Source of the DNA: WRAV01 sp050950205
Lineage (GTDB): Bacteria > Bacillota > Clostridia > Oscillospirales > Ruminococcaceae
Assembly: GCA_050950205.1 (NCBI GenBank)
Contig: JBMNHF010000014.1
Location: 25,038 to 89,037 of the forward strand
Reading direction: 5' to 3'
DNA: 64,000 bases
A program made the translations under genes and the position numbers. Below, in pieces: positions 1 to 7,979 of this stretch (position 1 is its first letter; the number at the start of each line of letters is the position of its first letter). Below the pieces are notes generated by a model. It had not been told where the DNA came from. It did not search any database and saw nothing but the letters and a program-made list of their open reading frames with translations.

Positions 1-706
1 GAGCGTAAAAGGTTTTGAGGTTGGTGGCATGCTGCAGAACGATGTAATTTCCGTAAACAGAAGAATACCCCACCTCCACCACCTCACCGGGCAGAGCCGC
101 CAAAATGCCTCGGCCCTCCGGCGCTGCCACATCAATGCCGTTGTGAAAATCCACCTTGCCATCTACAGGATGAAGCCGATAGGCAAAGGGAGAGGTGACC
201 TCCCCTGCAATCGGCGGCCGAGCACTGCCGGCCAGATAGACCGGAGCCAGTGTGTTTCCGTCAGGGGCTTCCATTTGTTGAGTCAAATTTCCGCCCATGG
301 CAAAGGGAACCTGTCTGGTAGAGATTTCTTGAGGCGCCAGATAGCTGTAACCAAAGCTCTCTTGATCGGGAGAAGGCGGAGGAGCAGGTGTTTGTTCCGG
401 AGAATCTCCACCCCAAAGCACCCGGCGCAGAAAATTTTCCACCGAGGTAAAAAAGCTCTGGCTGATATCTCCCAGCTCCTGAAAATAGGCGGCCAGCTGC
501 TCTCCACTGGTGTCGTTTACCAGATGGATAAACTCCTGCTTAAACTGCCCGTATTTTTCTTGGTTGATCTTCTTGGCCGTTCCGGCGGCAATCAGCAGAA
601 TGATGCAGATGATGATTTGTACCGTCAGTGCTACGGCAACAGCATCCACCTCTTCATCGATGCGGCGGTTCCGAGAGCGAAAGCGATAATCCCTTCTTCT
701 ATCCAC
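1..706 (-). CDS. M23-family (LytM-type) membrane-anchored peptidase, 3' end cut by window
   Basis: The product is probably a murein endopeptidase-like protein anchored in the cytoplasmic membrane. The first 235 residues are inside the window and the C-terminus lies beyond position 1. A basic N-terminus is followed by one membrane segment (about residues 22-44), a coiled or linker region with a proline-rich stretch, and then the start of an M23 domain with the metal-binding pattern HNGID at about residue 188, followed by the GEVVEVGYSSVYGNYI-type strand pair. The start is a GTG eight bases after GAGGAGTT; no ATG fits. Single-pass M23 proteins in spore formers include SpoIIQ and SpoIVFA-like proteins, so a role in sporulation or wall remodelling is possible. 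The missing C-terminus prevents a firmer name. Confidence 0.8.
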   Translation of the reverse strand, partial: MDRRRDYRFRSRNRRIDEEVDAVAVALTVQIIICIILLIAAGTAKKINQEKYGQFKQEFIHLVNDTSGEQLAAYFQELGDISQSFFTSVENFLRRVLWGGDSPEQTPAPPPSPDQESFGYSYLAPQEISTRQVPFAMGGNLTQQMEAPDGNTLAPVYLAGSARPPIAGEVTSPFAYRLHPVDGKVDFHNGIDVAAPEGRGILAALPGEVVEVGYSSVYGNYIVLQHATNLKTFYA

Positions 707-847
707 GTTTTTTAACTCCTCCCCTTTGTTACAGCATGTCTTACTCCATACTTATTCACAAAGAGGAGGAAAAATGCTAGGACACCGGACGGTTTGGGGA
801 AGAAGCTTGCCAGTCCCGTCCCATACAGCCGGCTGTGTTCTCACAAC

Positions 848-873
848 CAAAAAAAAGGACGCCTTAGGCGTCC
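848..873 (-). terminator. Rho-independent terminator after the HPt gene
   Basis: On the minus strand a GGACGCC/GGCGTCC stem (857-863 with 867-873) with a three-base loop is followed by eight T residues. It lies 35 bases past the stop codon of the HPt gene, the last gene of the rpoN-HPt group. Confidence 0.85.
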
Positions 874-908
874 GGGTCAAAAAGAATAAATAGTGAGCAA
901 AGGGAAAA

Positions 909-1256
909 TCAGCTGCGGGAAGGGGAGGGGATCAAATCCTGGATTTGGTGCAGAGTTTCCGCCAAGGCTTGCCGATACTCCTCCACCAAAGCCGGATCAA
1001 CTCTGTTTTGCCGGCACTGAACCAGCAGCCGGGAAGTGATATCAAACACTTTGGCAAGGGCAAGATTCCCACTCATTCCCTTGATGGCATGAACCGCACG
1101 GGCTGCTTCATCGGTATCTCCTGCCGCTATGGCATCCTCCAGTTTCTGAAATTCCTCGCTGTCGGCAAACATTCCCAAAAGACGCAGGTAAAGCGGTTGG
1201 TTATTCCTCACCCGGGAAAGGCCGGCTTGATAGTCGATATAGGGATGGTTTGTCAC
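909..1256 (-). CDS. HPt (histidine phosphotransfer) domain protein
   Basis: This is a stand-alone histidine phosphotransfer protein of 115 residues that would relay phosphate between a hybrid sensor kinase and a response regulator in the cytoplasm. The HPt signature HAIKGMSGNLAL is present with the phospho-accepting histidine at about residue 56, inside an all-helical domain. I chose the GTG at 1256 because a perfect AAGGAGG (1265-1271) lies eight bases before it; a longer frame opens upstream but has no ribosome site. It follows rpoN by about 105 bases. No kinase or receiver partner is in the window, so its pathway is unknown. Confidence 0.75.
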   Translation of the reverse strand: MTNHPYIDYQAGLSRVRNNQPLYLRLLGMFADSEEFQKLEDAIAAGDTDEAARAVHAIKGMSGNLALAKVFDITSRLLVQCRQNRVDPALVEEYRQALAETLHQIQDLIPSPSRS

Positions 1257-1362
1257 ACATCCAGCCTCCTTATCCAATGAAGTGAAACAACCTCTTTCCA
1301 GCATAACAATTTATGACAAGTTTTTCAAGGTAAAATCCTATTTATATAGCACTTTGCCCTGC

Positions 1363-2712
1363 TTAGAACTTTTTTCGCCCCGAGGCGGGGGGAATTCCCG
1401 CCAAATTCCTGTATTTTGCTACGGTGCGCCGGGAGATGCTAATCCCCAGCTGTTCCAGCCGCTGGGCCAGTTGCTGGTCGGAAAAAGGCTTTTTGGGGTT
1501 TTCCTCCTCGATAATGTGCTGCAATTGGGTGATGGCCATATCCTGAGAGGTGTTCTCGGAATGTTTGCTGACATTTCGGGAAAAGAAATCCCCCAAGCGG
1601 TAGGTGCCCCACTGACATTGCAGATACTTGTCGCTAATGGCTCGGCTGACGGTGGATGGATGAATATCCAAATCCTCCGCCACATCGGCTAAGGTCATAG
1701 GCGCCAGATGGCCCGGCCCCTCTTTGAAAAACCGGGTCTGCCGCCGAACAATGGAGCCGGCACAATCTAAGATGGTGGTTTTCCGCTGATGGATGGAGGC
1801 GATGAGGTGTTCGGCTTTTTGCAGCCGTTCCTTTATGTAAGCGGTGGCTTCTTTGTCCTCGCTGTTGGCAAAATTGCGGTAAAAGGCATTGAGAGTAATT
1901 TTGGGCTGATGGTAGTCGTTGTAAATTATTTCAAAGCGGCCCTCAAAGTGTACCACAAACAGATCGGGACGGATATAGGGAATGGCGTTGTAGGCGCAGT
2001 AGCCGTTTCCCGGTTTGGGGTTGAGGGTTAAAAGCTGGGTTCGAGCCTCTTTCACTTCCCCGATGGTGACGTTCAAATCCTGTGCCAGCTTGTCCAGATG
2101 GTTTTTGGCCAGAGTGTCGAGGTGACTTTCGATCAGCGTGAAAAGAAGGGGAGAGGGATGTTCCATTCGATGGGCCTGAATCAAAAGGCATTCCCGCAAA
2201 TCCTCGGCTCCCACCCCCGGAGGATCCATTCGGTGCAGCACCGTTAAGGCTTCTTCCAGCTTTTGAGGGGTAACTTTAAGAAAAAGGGCCAACTGTTCTT
2301 TGGTACAGGTCAAATAGCCGTTTTCATCTAAATTTTCAATGATGCGGCGCACCAGCAGCTCCAAGGCGCGGTCCAGCCTAAAGCCGGGCAACTGCTGCAG
2401 CAACACATCGGTTAACGAATCCTGAGCCTTCTTTTCATACAAGGGGGATTCGCCGGAGTCCTCCGGATAAAAAGAGGCGTACTGGTAGGTGTTGGAGTTG
2501 TCCATAGACTCCAGCCACTCCAGCTTTTTTAAGCGAGCTTCTCCGGGATCTTCTTCCTGCGCCGGCATTTCCAGTTCCAGCAGCGGGTTTTCCAGCACTT
2601 CGTTCTGAATATACTGCTCCAGATCCAGGGCGTTCATCTGAAGAATCTTGAGAGATTGCTGCATCTGCAGGGTGATCACCTGCTTTTGCTTTTGCACCAG
2701 CTCCAGTTTCAT
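1363..2712 (-). CDS. rpoN: RNA polymerase sigma-54 factor
   Basis: This is the alternative sigma factor that needs an ATPase activator to open -24/-12 promoters. The 449-residue product has the glutamine-rich region I at the N-terminus (LVQKQKQVITLQMQQSLKIL), the core-binding middle domain, a helix-turn-helix (HPSTVSRAISDKY), and near the C-terminus the RpoN box RRTVAKYRNL that contacts the -24 element. The length is normal for the family. The ATG at 2712 has AAGGTGG eight bases upstream; a GTG four codons earlier overlaps that site. No sigma-54 activator (AAA+ enhancer-binding protein) is encoded in this window. Confidence 0.95.
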   Translation of the reverse strand: MKLELVQKQKQVITLQMQQSLKILQMNALDLEQYIQNEVLENPLLELEMPAQEEDPGEARLKKLEWLESMDNSNTYQYASFYPEDSGESPLYEKKAQDSLTDVLLQQLPGFRLDRALELLVRRIIENLDENGYLTCTKEQLALFLKVTPQKLEEALTVLHRMDPPGVGAEDLRECLLIQAHRMEHPSPLLFTLIESHLDTLAKNHLDKLAQDLNVTIGEVKEARTQLLTLNPKPGNGYCAYNAIPYIRPDLFVVHFEGRFEIIYNDYHQPKITLNAFYRNFANSEDKEATAYIKERLQKAEHLIASIHQRKTTILDCAGSIVRRQTRFFKEGPGHLAPMTLADVAEDLDIHPSTVSRAISDKYLQCQWGTYRLGDFFSRNVSKHSENTSQDMAITQLQHIIEEENPKKPFSDQQLAQRLEQLGISISRRTVAKYRNLAGIPPASGRKKF

Positions 2713-2868
2713 GAAAGTCACCACCTTTTTGTTGGAACGTTGCGGTCGCTTTCTTCCCTTCCTGACTTTGATGGGTCATTTGCACTCTTTTCAATAGCGG
2801 CTTATGTTTACGACGGAAGCACTACATGAAAGTGGCAGGGCCGGTGTCGGGAGCACAAAACCGTATCA

Positions 2869-3438
2869 TTAAGCCCGACGAATACCGGAAATAAAAAAGA
2901 GGGCGTCGTTATCCACGGCAGCATCTACATGAAAGTAAGGGCGCATCAAATTGACCAAACCCTGGTTGGGATGCACCGGATGTCCGTAGAGCACCTGTCC
3001 CCGAAAGGCATCTCCCGCTTTACCCCGGGTGTGAGAAATGCTCAGTCTTCCACCGGGGCGAATCAAGGTGGAAAGATGCTGCAGCAGCCGATGAGGGTCC
3101 TTAAAGTGGGGGAAGGTGTTGTATAAAAAGCAGCAGTCGCACAGTTCGCCCTGTAGGGTAAAAATATCGGCGCAAAGAAACTCTACCCTAGGATCCTGCA
3201 GCTTTTTTTGGGCGATATCAATCATTTTTTCCGCAAAATCCACCGCCACCACCCGCCGGGGCTGATAGCCCAGCAGGTAGGGTTCCAAAACACCGGTGCC
3301 GCAACCCACATCCAAAAAATCCATCCCCGGTGAAAGATCGGAAAGAGCCAGCATAAGGGAGATTTTAGCCGGGTCGTGGGTATGAAGCTGATCCCAGGTA
3401 GCCGCACGATTGTTAAAAAGAGCGCGGGTGCTTTGCAT
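2869..3438 (-). CDS. Class I SAM-dependent methyltransferase
   Basis: The product is a 189-residue soluble methyltransferase of the UbiE/Methyltransf_11 type. Motif I is visible as FLDVGCGTGVLEP near residue 38, followed by the acidic motif II strand (VVAVDFAEKM) and a motif IV-like FLYNTFPHF. The frame is open up to 3561, but that ATG coincides with the predicted transcription start of the promoter at 3566-3594, so the ATG at 3438 (AGGAG 13 bases upstream, a rather long spacing) is preferred. The substrate cannot be read from sequence. It is monocistronic, divergent from the P-loop gene at 3646. Confidence 0.75.
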   Translation of the reverse strand: MQSTRALFNNRAATWDQLHTHDPAKISLMLALSDLSPGMDFLDVGCGTGVLEPYLLGYQPRRVVAVDFAEKMIDIAQKKLQDPRVEFLCADIFTLQGELCDCCFLYNTFPHFKDPHRLLQHLSTLIRPGGRLSISHTRGKAGDAFRGQVLYGHPVHPNQGLVNLMRPYFHVDAAVDNDALFFISGIRRA

Positions 3439-3565
3439 TTTCAGATTCCTGCTCCTATCCTTAGCAACTTCCAATGATGGGTTGTAAAAACCATTGGCTT
3501 GGTGGATGGTTGGGTGGCAGAATACAGTGGATACCCTGGTGGTATAGCCAAGATCCTGCATTTAT

Positions 3566-3594
3566 AGTATAATAGCGCTAGATTTTGTTGTCAA
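3566..3594 (-). promoter_or_regulatory. Sigma-A-type promoter for the methyltransferase gene
   Basis: On the minus strand TTGACA (3594-3589) and TATACT (3571-3566) are separated by 17 bases. Transcription would begin near 3559, giving a leader of about 120 bases before the chosen start codon. Confidence 0.75.
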
Positions 3595-3645
3595 TTAGGT
3601 TTGTAGGCGCAGCACCACCACCTTAAAACATCAGGAGGGCAACCT

Positions 3646-4590
3646 ATGGCTTTCAACCTCTCACACGATCAGTTGAGATATTCCGTTTACTTTGCTCCCA
3701 GAGGGGAGCAGCGGATTCTCAATCTGGGATACCAAATTTCCCAGAAGTATCTCAATGCAAAGGATCTGCTCATCGGCATTGTAGGCAGTCCCGGCTCTGG
3801 AAAAAGCCTGCTGGTCAAGGGGATGTTTCCCGGGTTGGAGCTGACCAACGACGACAACGGAGTCAACATTCGCCCTTTGCCTTTGCTGGATATCAGTGGA
3901 AACTTATTTTTTACTTCCCACACCTACCATGTGGATATTCGTTTTGAGCAGGCCTTTATGCAGGTGGGCGATTTGGCAGCAGCCATTCAAAAGGCGGTGG
4001 ATTTGGGCAAGCGGGTGGTGGTGGAGCATTTTGAGCTGGTGGCTCCCCTGCTAAAGCAGAGCGCCGACTTAATTGTGGGCATTGGGGAGGAGGTCATTGT
4101 CACCCGGCCCAATATCTTCGGGCCTCTGCCCCAAGATATTGCCGATATTGTCCACGCCTCCATTCGTTACCGCAAAATGGCCCACACCGCAGAGGACCTG
4201 TCTACCATGGTGCTGATCGATGAGTTTGGCTTTCAGCCAAATACCTTCTTTAAGCATGGGGATGTTCACCACGGTTTTGTTCTCCAGTTTATGGAGCCTC
4301 CTGACTTTGACTTGGATAAGGTGGAAAAAAGCGTGCGGAAGCTAATCCGGCAGGAGCTGGAGGTCAGCTTCGTGGATGACGATCACATTCAAATTGGAGA
4401 GGTTACCTTCCGATGCACCGGCCCCCGCATTCATGTGGCCAACACAAGCGAAATCGAGGGCTTTCGAATCCTTCACGAAATTCAATTCGACCGGCAAAGC
4501 GGGCTCTATTTTGTCACCGGGCTGGTGGGAAACCAGCGGTTCGAAAATCTAGAGGATTTAAACAGCATCCGCCTTACCTCCAACAAATAA
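3646..4590 (+). CDS. Conserved P-loop protein, resembling 'alanine-tRNA synthetase second additional domain' proteins
   Basis: This is a 314-residue cytoplasmic protein with a clear Walker A motif GSPGSGKS at residues 47-54. I remember close relatives in Clostridia annotated as alanine-tRNA synthetase second-additional-domain proteins; that is recall, not a search. The middle has strand-helix patterns ending in RVVVEHFELVAPLL and EEVIVTRPNIFGP, then a histidine-containing segment (HTAEDLSTMVL) and HGDVHHG. An uncharacterised nucleotide-dependent function, perhaps tRNA- or amino-acid-related, is an inference only. The start ATG has AGGAGG seven bases upstream. It is monocistronic, ending at a strong terminator shared with spoIIR. 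Confidence 0.65.
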   Translation: MAFNLSHDQLRYSVYFAPRGEQRILNLGYQISQKYLNAKDLLIGIVGSPGSGKSLLVKGMFPGLELTNDDNGVNIRPLPLLDISGNLFFTSHTYHVDIRFEQAFMQVGDLAAAIQKAVDLGKRVVVEHFELVAPLLKQSADLIVGIGEEVIVTRPNIFGPLPQDIADIVHASIRYRKMAHTAEDLSTMVLIDEFGFQPNTFFKHGDVHHGFVLQFMEPPDFDLDKVEKSVRKLIRQELEVSFVDDDHIQIGEVTFRCTGPRIHVANTSEIEGFRILHEIQFDRQSGLYFVTGLVGNQRFENLEDLNSIRLTSNK

Positions 4591-4642
4591 AAAAATGCCT
4601 TTCCACCGGTGCAGCCGGCTAGCGGAAAAGCAGTGGGATGCA

Positions 4643-4678
4643 AAACAGGAGCGGACGTTCATACATCCGCTCCTGTTT
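4643..4678. terminator. Bidirectional terminator between the P-loop gene and spoIIR
   Basis: A 13-base-pair perfect stem (4643-4655 with 4666-4678) with a ten-base loop has A runs on one side and T runs on the other, so it can serve both convergent genes. Confidence 0.8.
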
Positions 4679-4682
4679 GAAA

Positions 4683-5312
4683 TTAGGGCTGAGCAGATGC
4701 TGCGAGTACCTCCTCCAATGGGGCAGTTTCTTCTTGCACCAGAAGGCTTTCGATCAGCTCCACCACAGCAAACCGGGGCACATATTGGGTTTCCTCTCCC
4801 AGATGAGCCAGCTGCTCCTCCAAAGGCAGGGGGGAGGCACTGGCGGCGGGGATACACATGGGGGGGAACATGACACACCACCAGTTTTGCCCTTTTCCTG
4901 CGCCGATGGTTAGGCGCACCGCATCGTAATATCCGGCGGGCATGGTAATGTCTTGGTAATCCCGAGTCTCAAAATACATATGAACCAGCTCGGCCCTTAC
5001 CCCATCGTAAAAGCCGTTTTCCCGCAGGGTGTTGGCGGCAATCGACTCTATTTCCTGTAGATGCTCCTGGGTCAGTGCCATCAAGGCTTCTTTGTCCGAG
5101 CCGGTTTCAAACAGTCCGGCTGTGCCTGCCAGCACGGCATCCCGCACTTTAAGCTTCAAAGCCTGATCTTGGGGACTGTCGGAATTGGCCAGCACATGCA
5201 ATCGCAACACCTGTTGGCTGACCTGCCGGCACTCTGCTCCAAAGGCCCCAAAGGAGGTAAAGATCACCGCCGTGATCATACCGATGATAAGGGAAAGCTC
5301 CCAACGCTTCAT
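4683..5312 (-). CDS. spoIIR: Stage II sporulation protein R
   Basis: SpoIIR is made in the forespore and secreted into the intermembrane space, where it triggers SpoIIGA to process pro-sigma-E in the mother cell. The 209-residue product begins with a basic residue pair and one hydrophobic segment (about residues 6-24), then the family core with VLRLHVLANSDSPQDQALKLK, VRDAV, and a C-terminal region ending in acidic and serine-rich residues. A TTG eight codons upstream is in frame, but the ATG at 5312 gives the family-typical MKR start. A likely sigma-F promoter lies just upstream at 5349-5377, in keeping with forespore expression. Confidence 0.93.
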   Translation of the reverse strand: MKRWELSLIIGMITAVIFTSFGAFGAECRQVSQQVLRLHVLANSDSPQDQALKLKVRDAVLAGTAGLFETGSDKEALMALTQEHLQEIESIAANTLRENGFYDGVRAELVHMYFETRDYQDITMPAGYYDAVRLTIGAGKGQNWWCVMFPPMCIPAASASPLPLEEQLAHLGEETQYVPRFAVVELIESLLVQEETAPLEEVLAASAQP

Positions 5313-5348
5313 AGAACAAATCCGTCCTCTCTCCAATGTCGTGTGGAA

Positions 5349-5377
5349 AGTATGGACGGATTTGGTTGTTTTTATAC
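5349..5377 (-). promoter_or_regulatory. Candidate sigma-F promoter of spoIIR
   Basis: On the minus strand GTATA (5377-5373) is followed after 15 bases by GTCCATACT (5357-5349). The sigma-F/sigma-G pattern is GYATA, a 15-16 base gap, and GGNNANAHT, so only one defined position differs. Confidence 0.55.
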
Positions 5378-5399
5378 AAAAAATATTTGAAATAATGTA

Positions 5400-6821
5400 T
5401 TACATGGACAATAGACTCCGATAAAGGGAAATGTACTCCAAAGCGGAACGGCCCCACCCAAAGTCACAGGCCATGGCTACTTTGCAGTGCTCGGTCCAGA
5501 GCTGGGGATTGGCAAAGTCCTGGCAGGCGCGGCAAATGGCATCCAGCATATCGTCGGCATGATAGGAAAGGAAGGTGTAGCCGTTGCCGTTTTCTCCGCC
5601 AAAATCCCGGACACTGTCCCGCAAACCGCCGGTGGAGCGAACCACGGGAATGGTGCCGTAACCCATGGCAATCATTTGGGCCAAACCGCAGGGTTCGCTG
5701 CGGCTGGGCATTAGAAAAAGATCCACCCCGCTGTAAATCCGCCGGGCAAGGGCTTCATCAAAGCCAATGTGAATGCCCACCCTGCCGGGATAACGGCTGG
5801 CCGCCTCCCGGAAGAACTGTTCCAACTGCCCATCTCCCGACCCCAGTAGTACAAACTGTACTTGGCGTTCCATCAGGCGGGAGAAGGCGCACTGCACCAG
5901 ATCCAACCCCTTGTGATCCGCCAGACGGGTGACCATACCGATGAGAAGGGGCGCCGGATTTTGCTCCAGCCCCATCTCCTGTTGAAGAGCCTGTTTGCAG
6001 GCCGCCTTTCCCGAAAGATCGCAGGCGGTGTAATTTTGAATCAGATGGGGGTCGGTGGAGGGGTTGTAAGCCTTTTGGTCGATGCCGTTCAGAATTCCCC
6101 GCATCTTATCCCGTTTTTGGGCCAGCAGGGTATGTAGGCCATGGGCAAACCAGGGGTCGGTCAGCTCTTGGGCATAGGTGGGGGAAACGGTGGTCAAAAG
6201 GTTGCACTGCTCAATGGCGGCCTTCATGTAGTTGCAGTTGCCTTGGTATTCCACCATGCCATGAGCGTGTTCCGGCAACCCCAGCACATCTTGGATGATC
6301 TCCAACCCAAAGATTCCCTGATACTGGATGTTGTGGATGGTGAAGACCGTTTTGATGCTCCGGTGCTTTTCACTCTGCCGGTAGAACACATCCAAAAAGA
6401 CGGGAACCAGGGCGGTTTGCCAGTCGTTGCAGTGGATGATTTCCGGCTCAAAATCAATGTGGTGGAGCATTTCCAAAACAGCCCGGGAAAAGAAGGCAAA
6501 CCGCTCCCCATCGTCGTAAAAGCCGTACAGTCCGCTGCGCTTAAAGTAGTACTCGTTGTCCAGAAAATAGTATTTGACCCCGTTGTAGGTGGCTTGCAAA
6601 ACGCCGCAGTACTGGTTGCGCCATGCCAATTCCACTCGAAAACGGGCAATCTCCTTCATGCCGGCCCGAAGCTGCTGGGGAATGTCGCTGTATAGGGGCA
6701 GAACTACCCGACAGGCCTGAGAGCGGCTGCGAATTGCCTTTGCCAGAGAACCGGCCACATCGGCCAGCCCCCCCGACTTGACAAAGGGAACTGCCTCGCT
6801 GGCGGCAAGTAGTATGTTCAA
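5400..6821 (-). CDS. glgA: Glycogen synthase (ADP-glucose, GT5)
   Basis: The enzyme transfers glucose from ADP-glucose to the non-reducing end of an alpha-1,4-glucan. The product of about 473 residues has the N-terminal substrate loop VKSGGLADVAG, a central GMVTRLADHKGLDLV segment, and the C-terminal nucleotide-sugar motif SRSEPCGLAQMIAMGYGT. I prefer the TTG at 6821, giving (M)NILLAASEAVPF as in the family, because AAAGGAG lies ten bases before it. The GTG at 6827 is only four bases from that site. It is the last gene of glgB-glgC-glgD-glgA. Confidence 0.95.
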   Translation of the reverse strand: MNILLAASEAVPFVKSGGLADVAGSLAKAIRSRSQACRVVLPLYSDIPQQLRAGMKEIARFRVELAWRNQYCGVLQATYNGVKYYFLDNEYYFKRSGLYGFYDDGERFAFFSRAVLEMLHHIDFEPEIIHCNDWQTALVPVFLDVFYRQSEKHRSIKTVFTIHNIQYQGIFGLEIIQDVLGLPEHAHGMVEYQGNCNYMKAAIEQCNLLTTVSPTYAQELTDPWFAHGLHTLLAQKRDKMRGILNGIDQKAYNPSTDPHLIQNYTACDLSGKAACKQALQQEMGLEQNPAPLLIGMVTRLADHKGLDLVQCAFSRLMERQVQFVLLGSGDGQLEQFFREAASRYPGRVGIHIGFDEALARRIYSGVDLFLMPSRSEPCGLAQMIAMGYGTIPVVRSTGGLRDSVRDFGGENGNGYTFLSYHADDMLDAICRACQDFANPQLWTEHCKVAMACDFGWGRSALEYISLYRSLLSM

Positions 6822-6863
6822 GGTCACTCCACTCCTTTGTTTGGTTGCCGACAGCAGAAAATG

Positions 6864-7979
6864 CTATATCACCGAACCCTTGGCAATATAAACAGGGTAG
6901 GTGCGAAAACCGGTCAGCGTGCGGTCCTTTCGCACGGTGACGTTTTTGTCAGTCATCACCCACTCCAGATGGGAGTTTTCACCAATGACGGTGCCCTGCA
7001 TGACGATGCTGTTTTTTACCTTCGCCTTCTTGCCTACCGTTACTCCCCGGAAAAGGACGCTGTTTTCCACCTCCCCCTCCACCACACAACCGTCGGCCAG
7101 CAGAGAGTTGGAAACCTTGGAGCCCAGGCCGTAACGAACGGGAGCATCATCCCGCACTCTGGTGTAGATGGGCATATCCCGGGGAAAGAGCTGCCGGCGC
7201 ACCTGGGGATCCAGCAGAGCTAAATTGGCGTCATAGTAGGTTTGCAGGGAGGAAAGCCGGCTGACATACCCGGTGTACTCGTAGGCATGGATATGGTACT
7301 GCCCCGCCTTTGCCTGCAGAATGTCCCGCTCGAGGGAATACTGGTTGCGGCTGTAGCAGCTGCTCACCAGATACTCCAGCAGGCTTTTGGAAAGAATCAT
7401 AATATTAAGATAGATGTTTTGCTCCCCGGTGAGAGGAGGGGCTATCATCACATCCTGCACCCGCCCGTTCTCCGCCAGGGAAAGAACGCAGGTGTCCTTG
7501 GGAGCATCCTTTTCCAAGGGCATTTTTTTGTATAATACGGTGATATCCGCTCCGCTATCGATGTGGGAAAGGAGCATATCGTCGTAGGTGGTGTTAAAGA
7601 GCATATCGCAATCGCAGAGGATGACATGGGAGGCGGGGCTGGAGCGCAGATACTCCAAAATGCCGTAAAGAGCATCGATGCGCCCGCGATACATGCCGCT
7701 TTCGGTGCGGGAAAAGGGGGGGAGGATGACAAGTCCCCCTGTCTTGCGGGAAAGATCCCATTCCCGCCCGTTGCCCAGATGGTCCATCAGGCTTTGATAG
7801 TTGGTTTGGGTGATGACCCCCACGTCCTCAATGCCGGAATTGGCAAGGGTGGAGAGGACAAAATCAATCAGGCGGTATCGGCCTCCCACCGGAAGGGAGC
7901 CCATACAGCGGTGAGGGGTCAGCTCGCTGATGATAGCCTGGTGTGTGTTGGAAAACACAATGCCCAACAGATTCTTCAT
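6864..7979 (-). CDS. glgD: Glucose-1-phosphate adenylyltransferase, GlgD subunit
   Basis: GlgD is the regulatory or modifier subunit that pairs with GlgC to make ADP-glucose in Firmicutes. The product of 371 residues begins MKNLLGIVFSNTHQ, which lacks the canonical GGxGxRL pyrophosphorylase loop as usual for GlgD, then shows the shared core (PVGGRYRLIDFVLSTLANSG, EWDLSRKTGG) and a C-terminal left-handed beta-helix of hexapeptides (VEGEVENSVLFRGVTVGK). It overlaps the end of glgC by four bases, suggesting translational coupling. Confidence 0.93.
   Translation of the reverse strand: MKNLLGIVFSNTHQAIISELTPHRCMGSLPVGGRYRLIDFVLSTLANSGIEDVGVITQTNYQSLMDHLGNGREWDLSRKTGGLVILPPFSRTESGMYRGRIDALYGILEYLRSSPASHVILCDCDMLFNTTYDDMLLSHIDSGADITVLYKKMPLEKDAPKDTCVLSLAENGRVQDVMIAPPLTGEQNIYLNIMILSKSLLEYLVSSCYSRNQYSLERDILQAKAGQYHIHAYEYTGYVSRLSSLQTYYDANLALLDPQVRRQLFPRDMPIYTRVRDDAPVRYGLGSKVSNSLLADGCVVEGEVENSVLFRGVTVGKKAKVKNSIVMQGTVIGENSHLEWVMTDKNVTVRKDRTLTGFRTYPVYIAKGSVI

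Noticed and set aside
29..715. Long plus-strand open frame at the left end
   Set aside because: It is antisense to the M23 peptidase, whose frame has a membrane helix and conserved metal motif.
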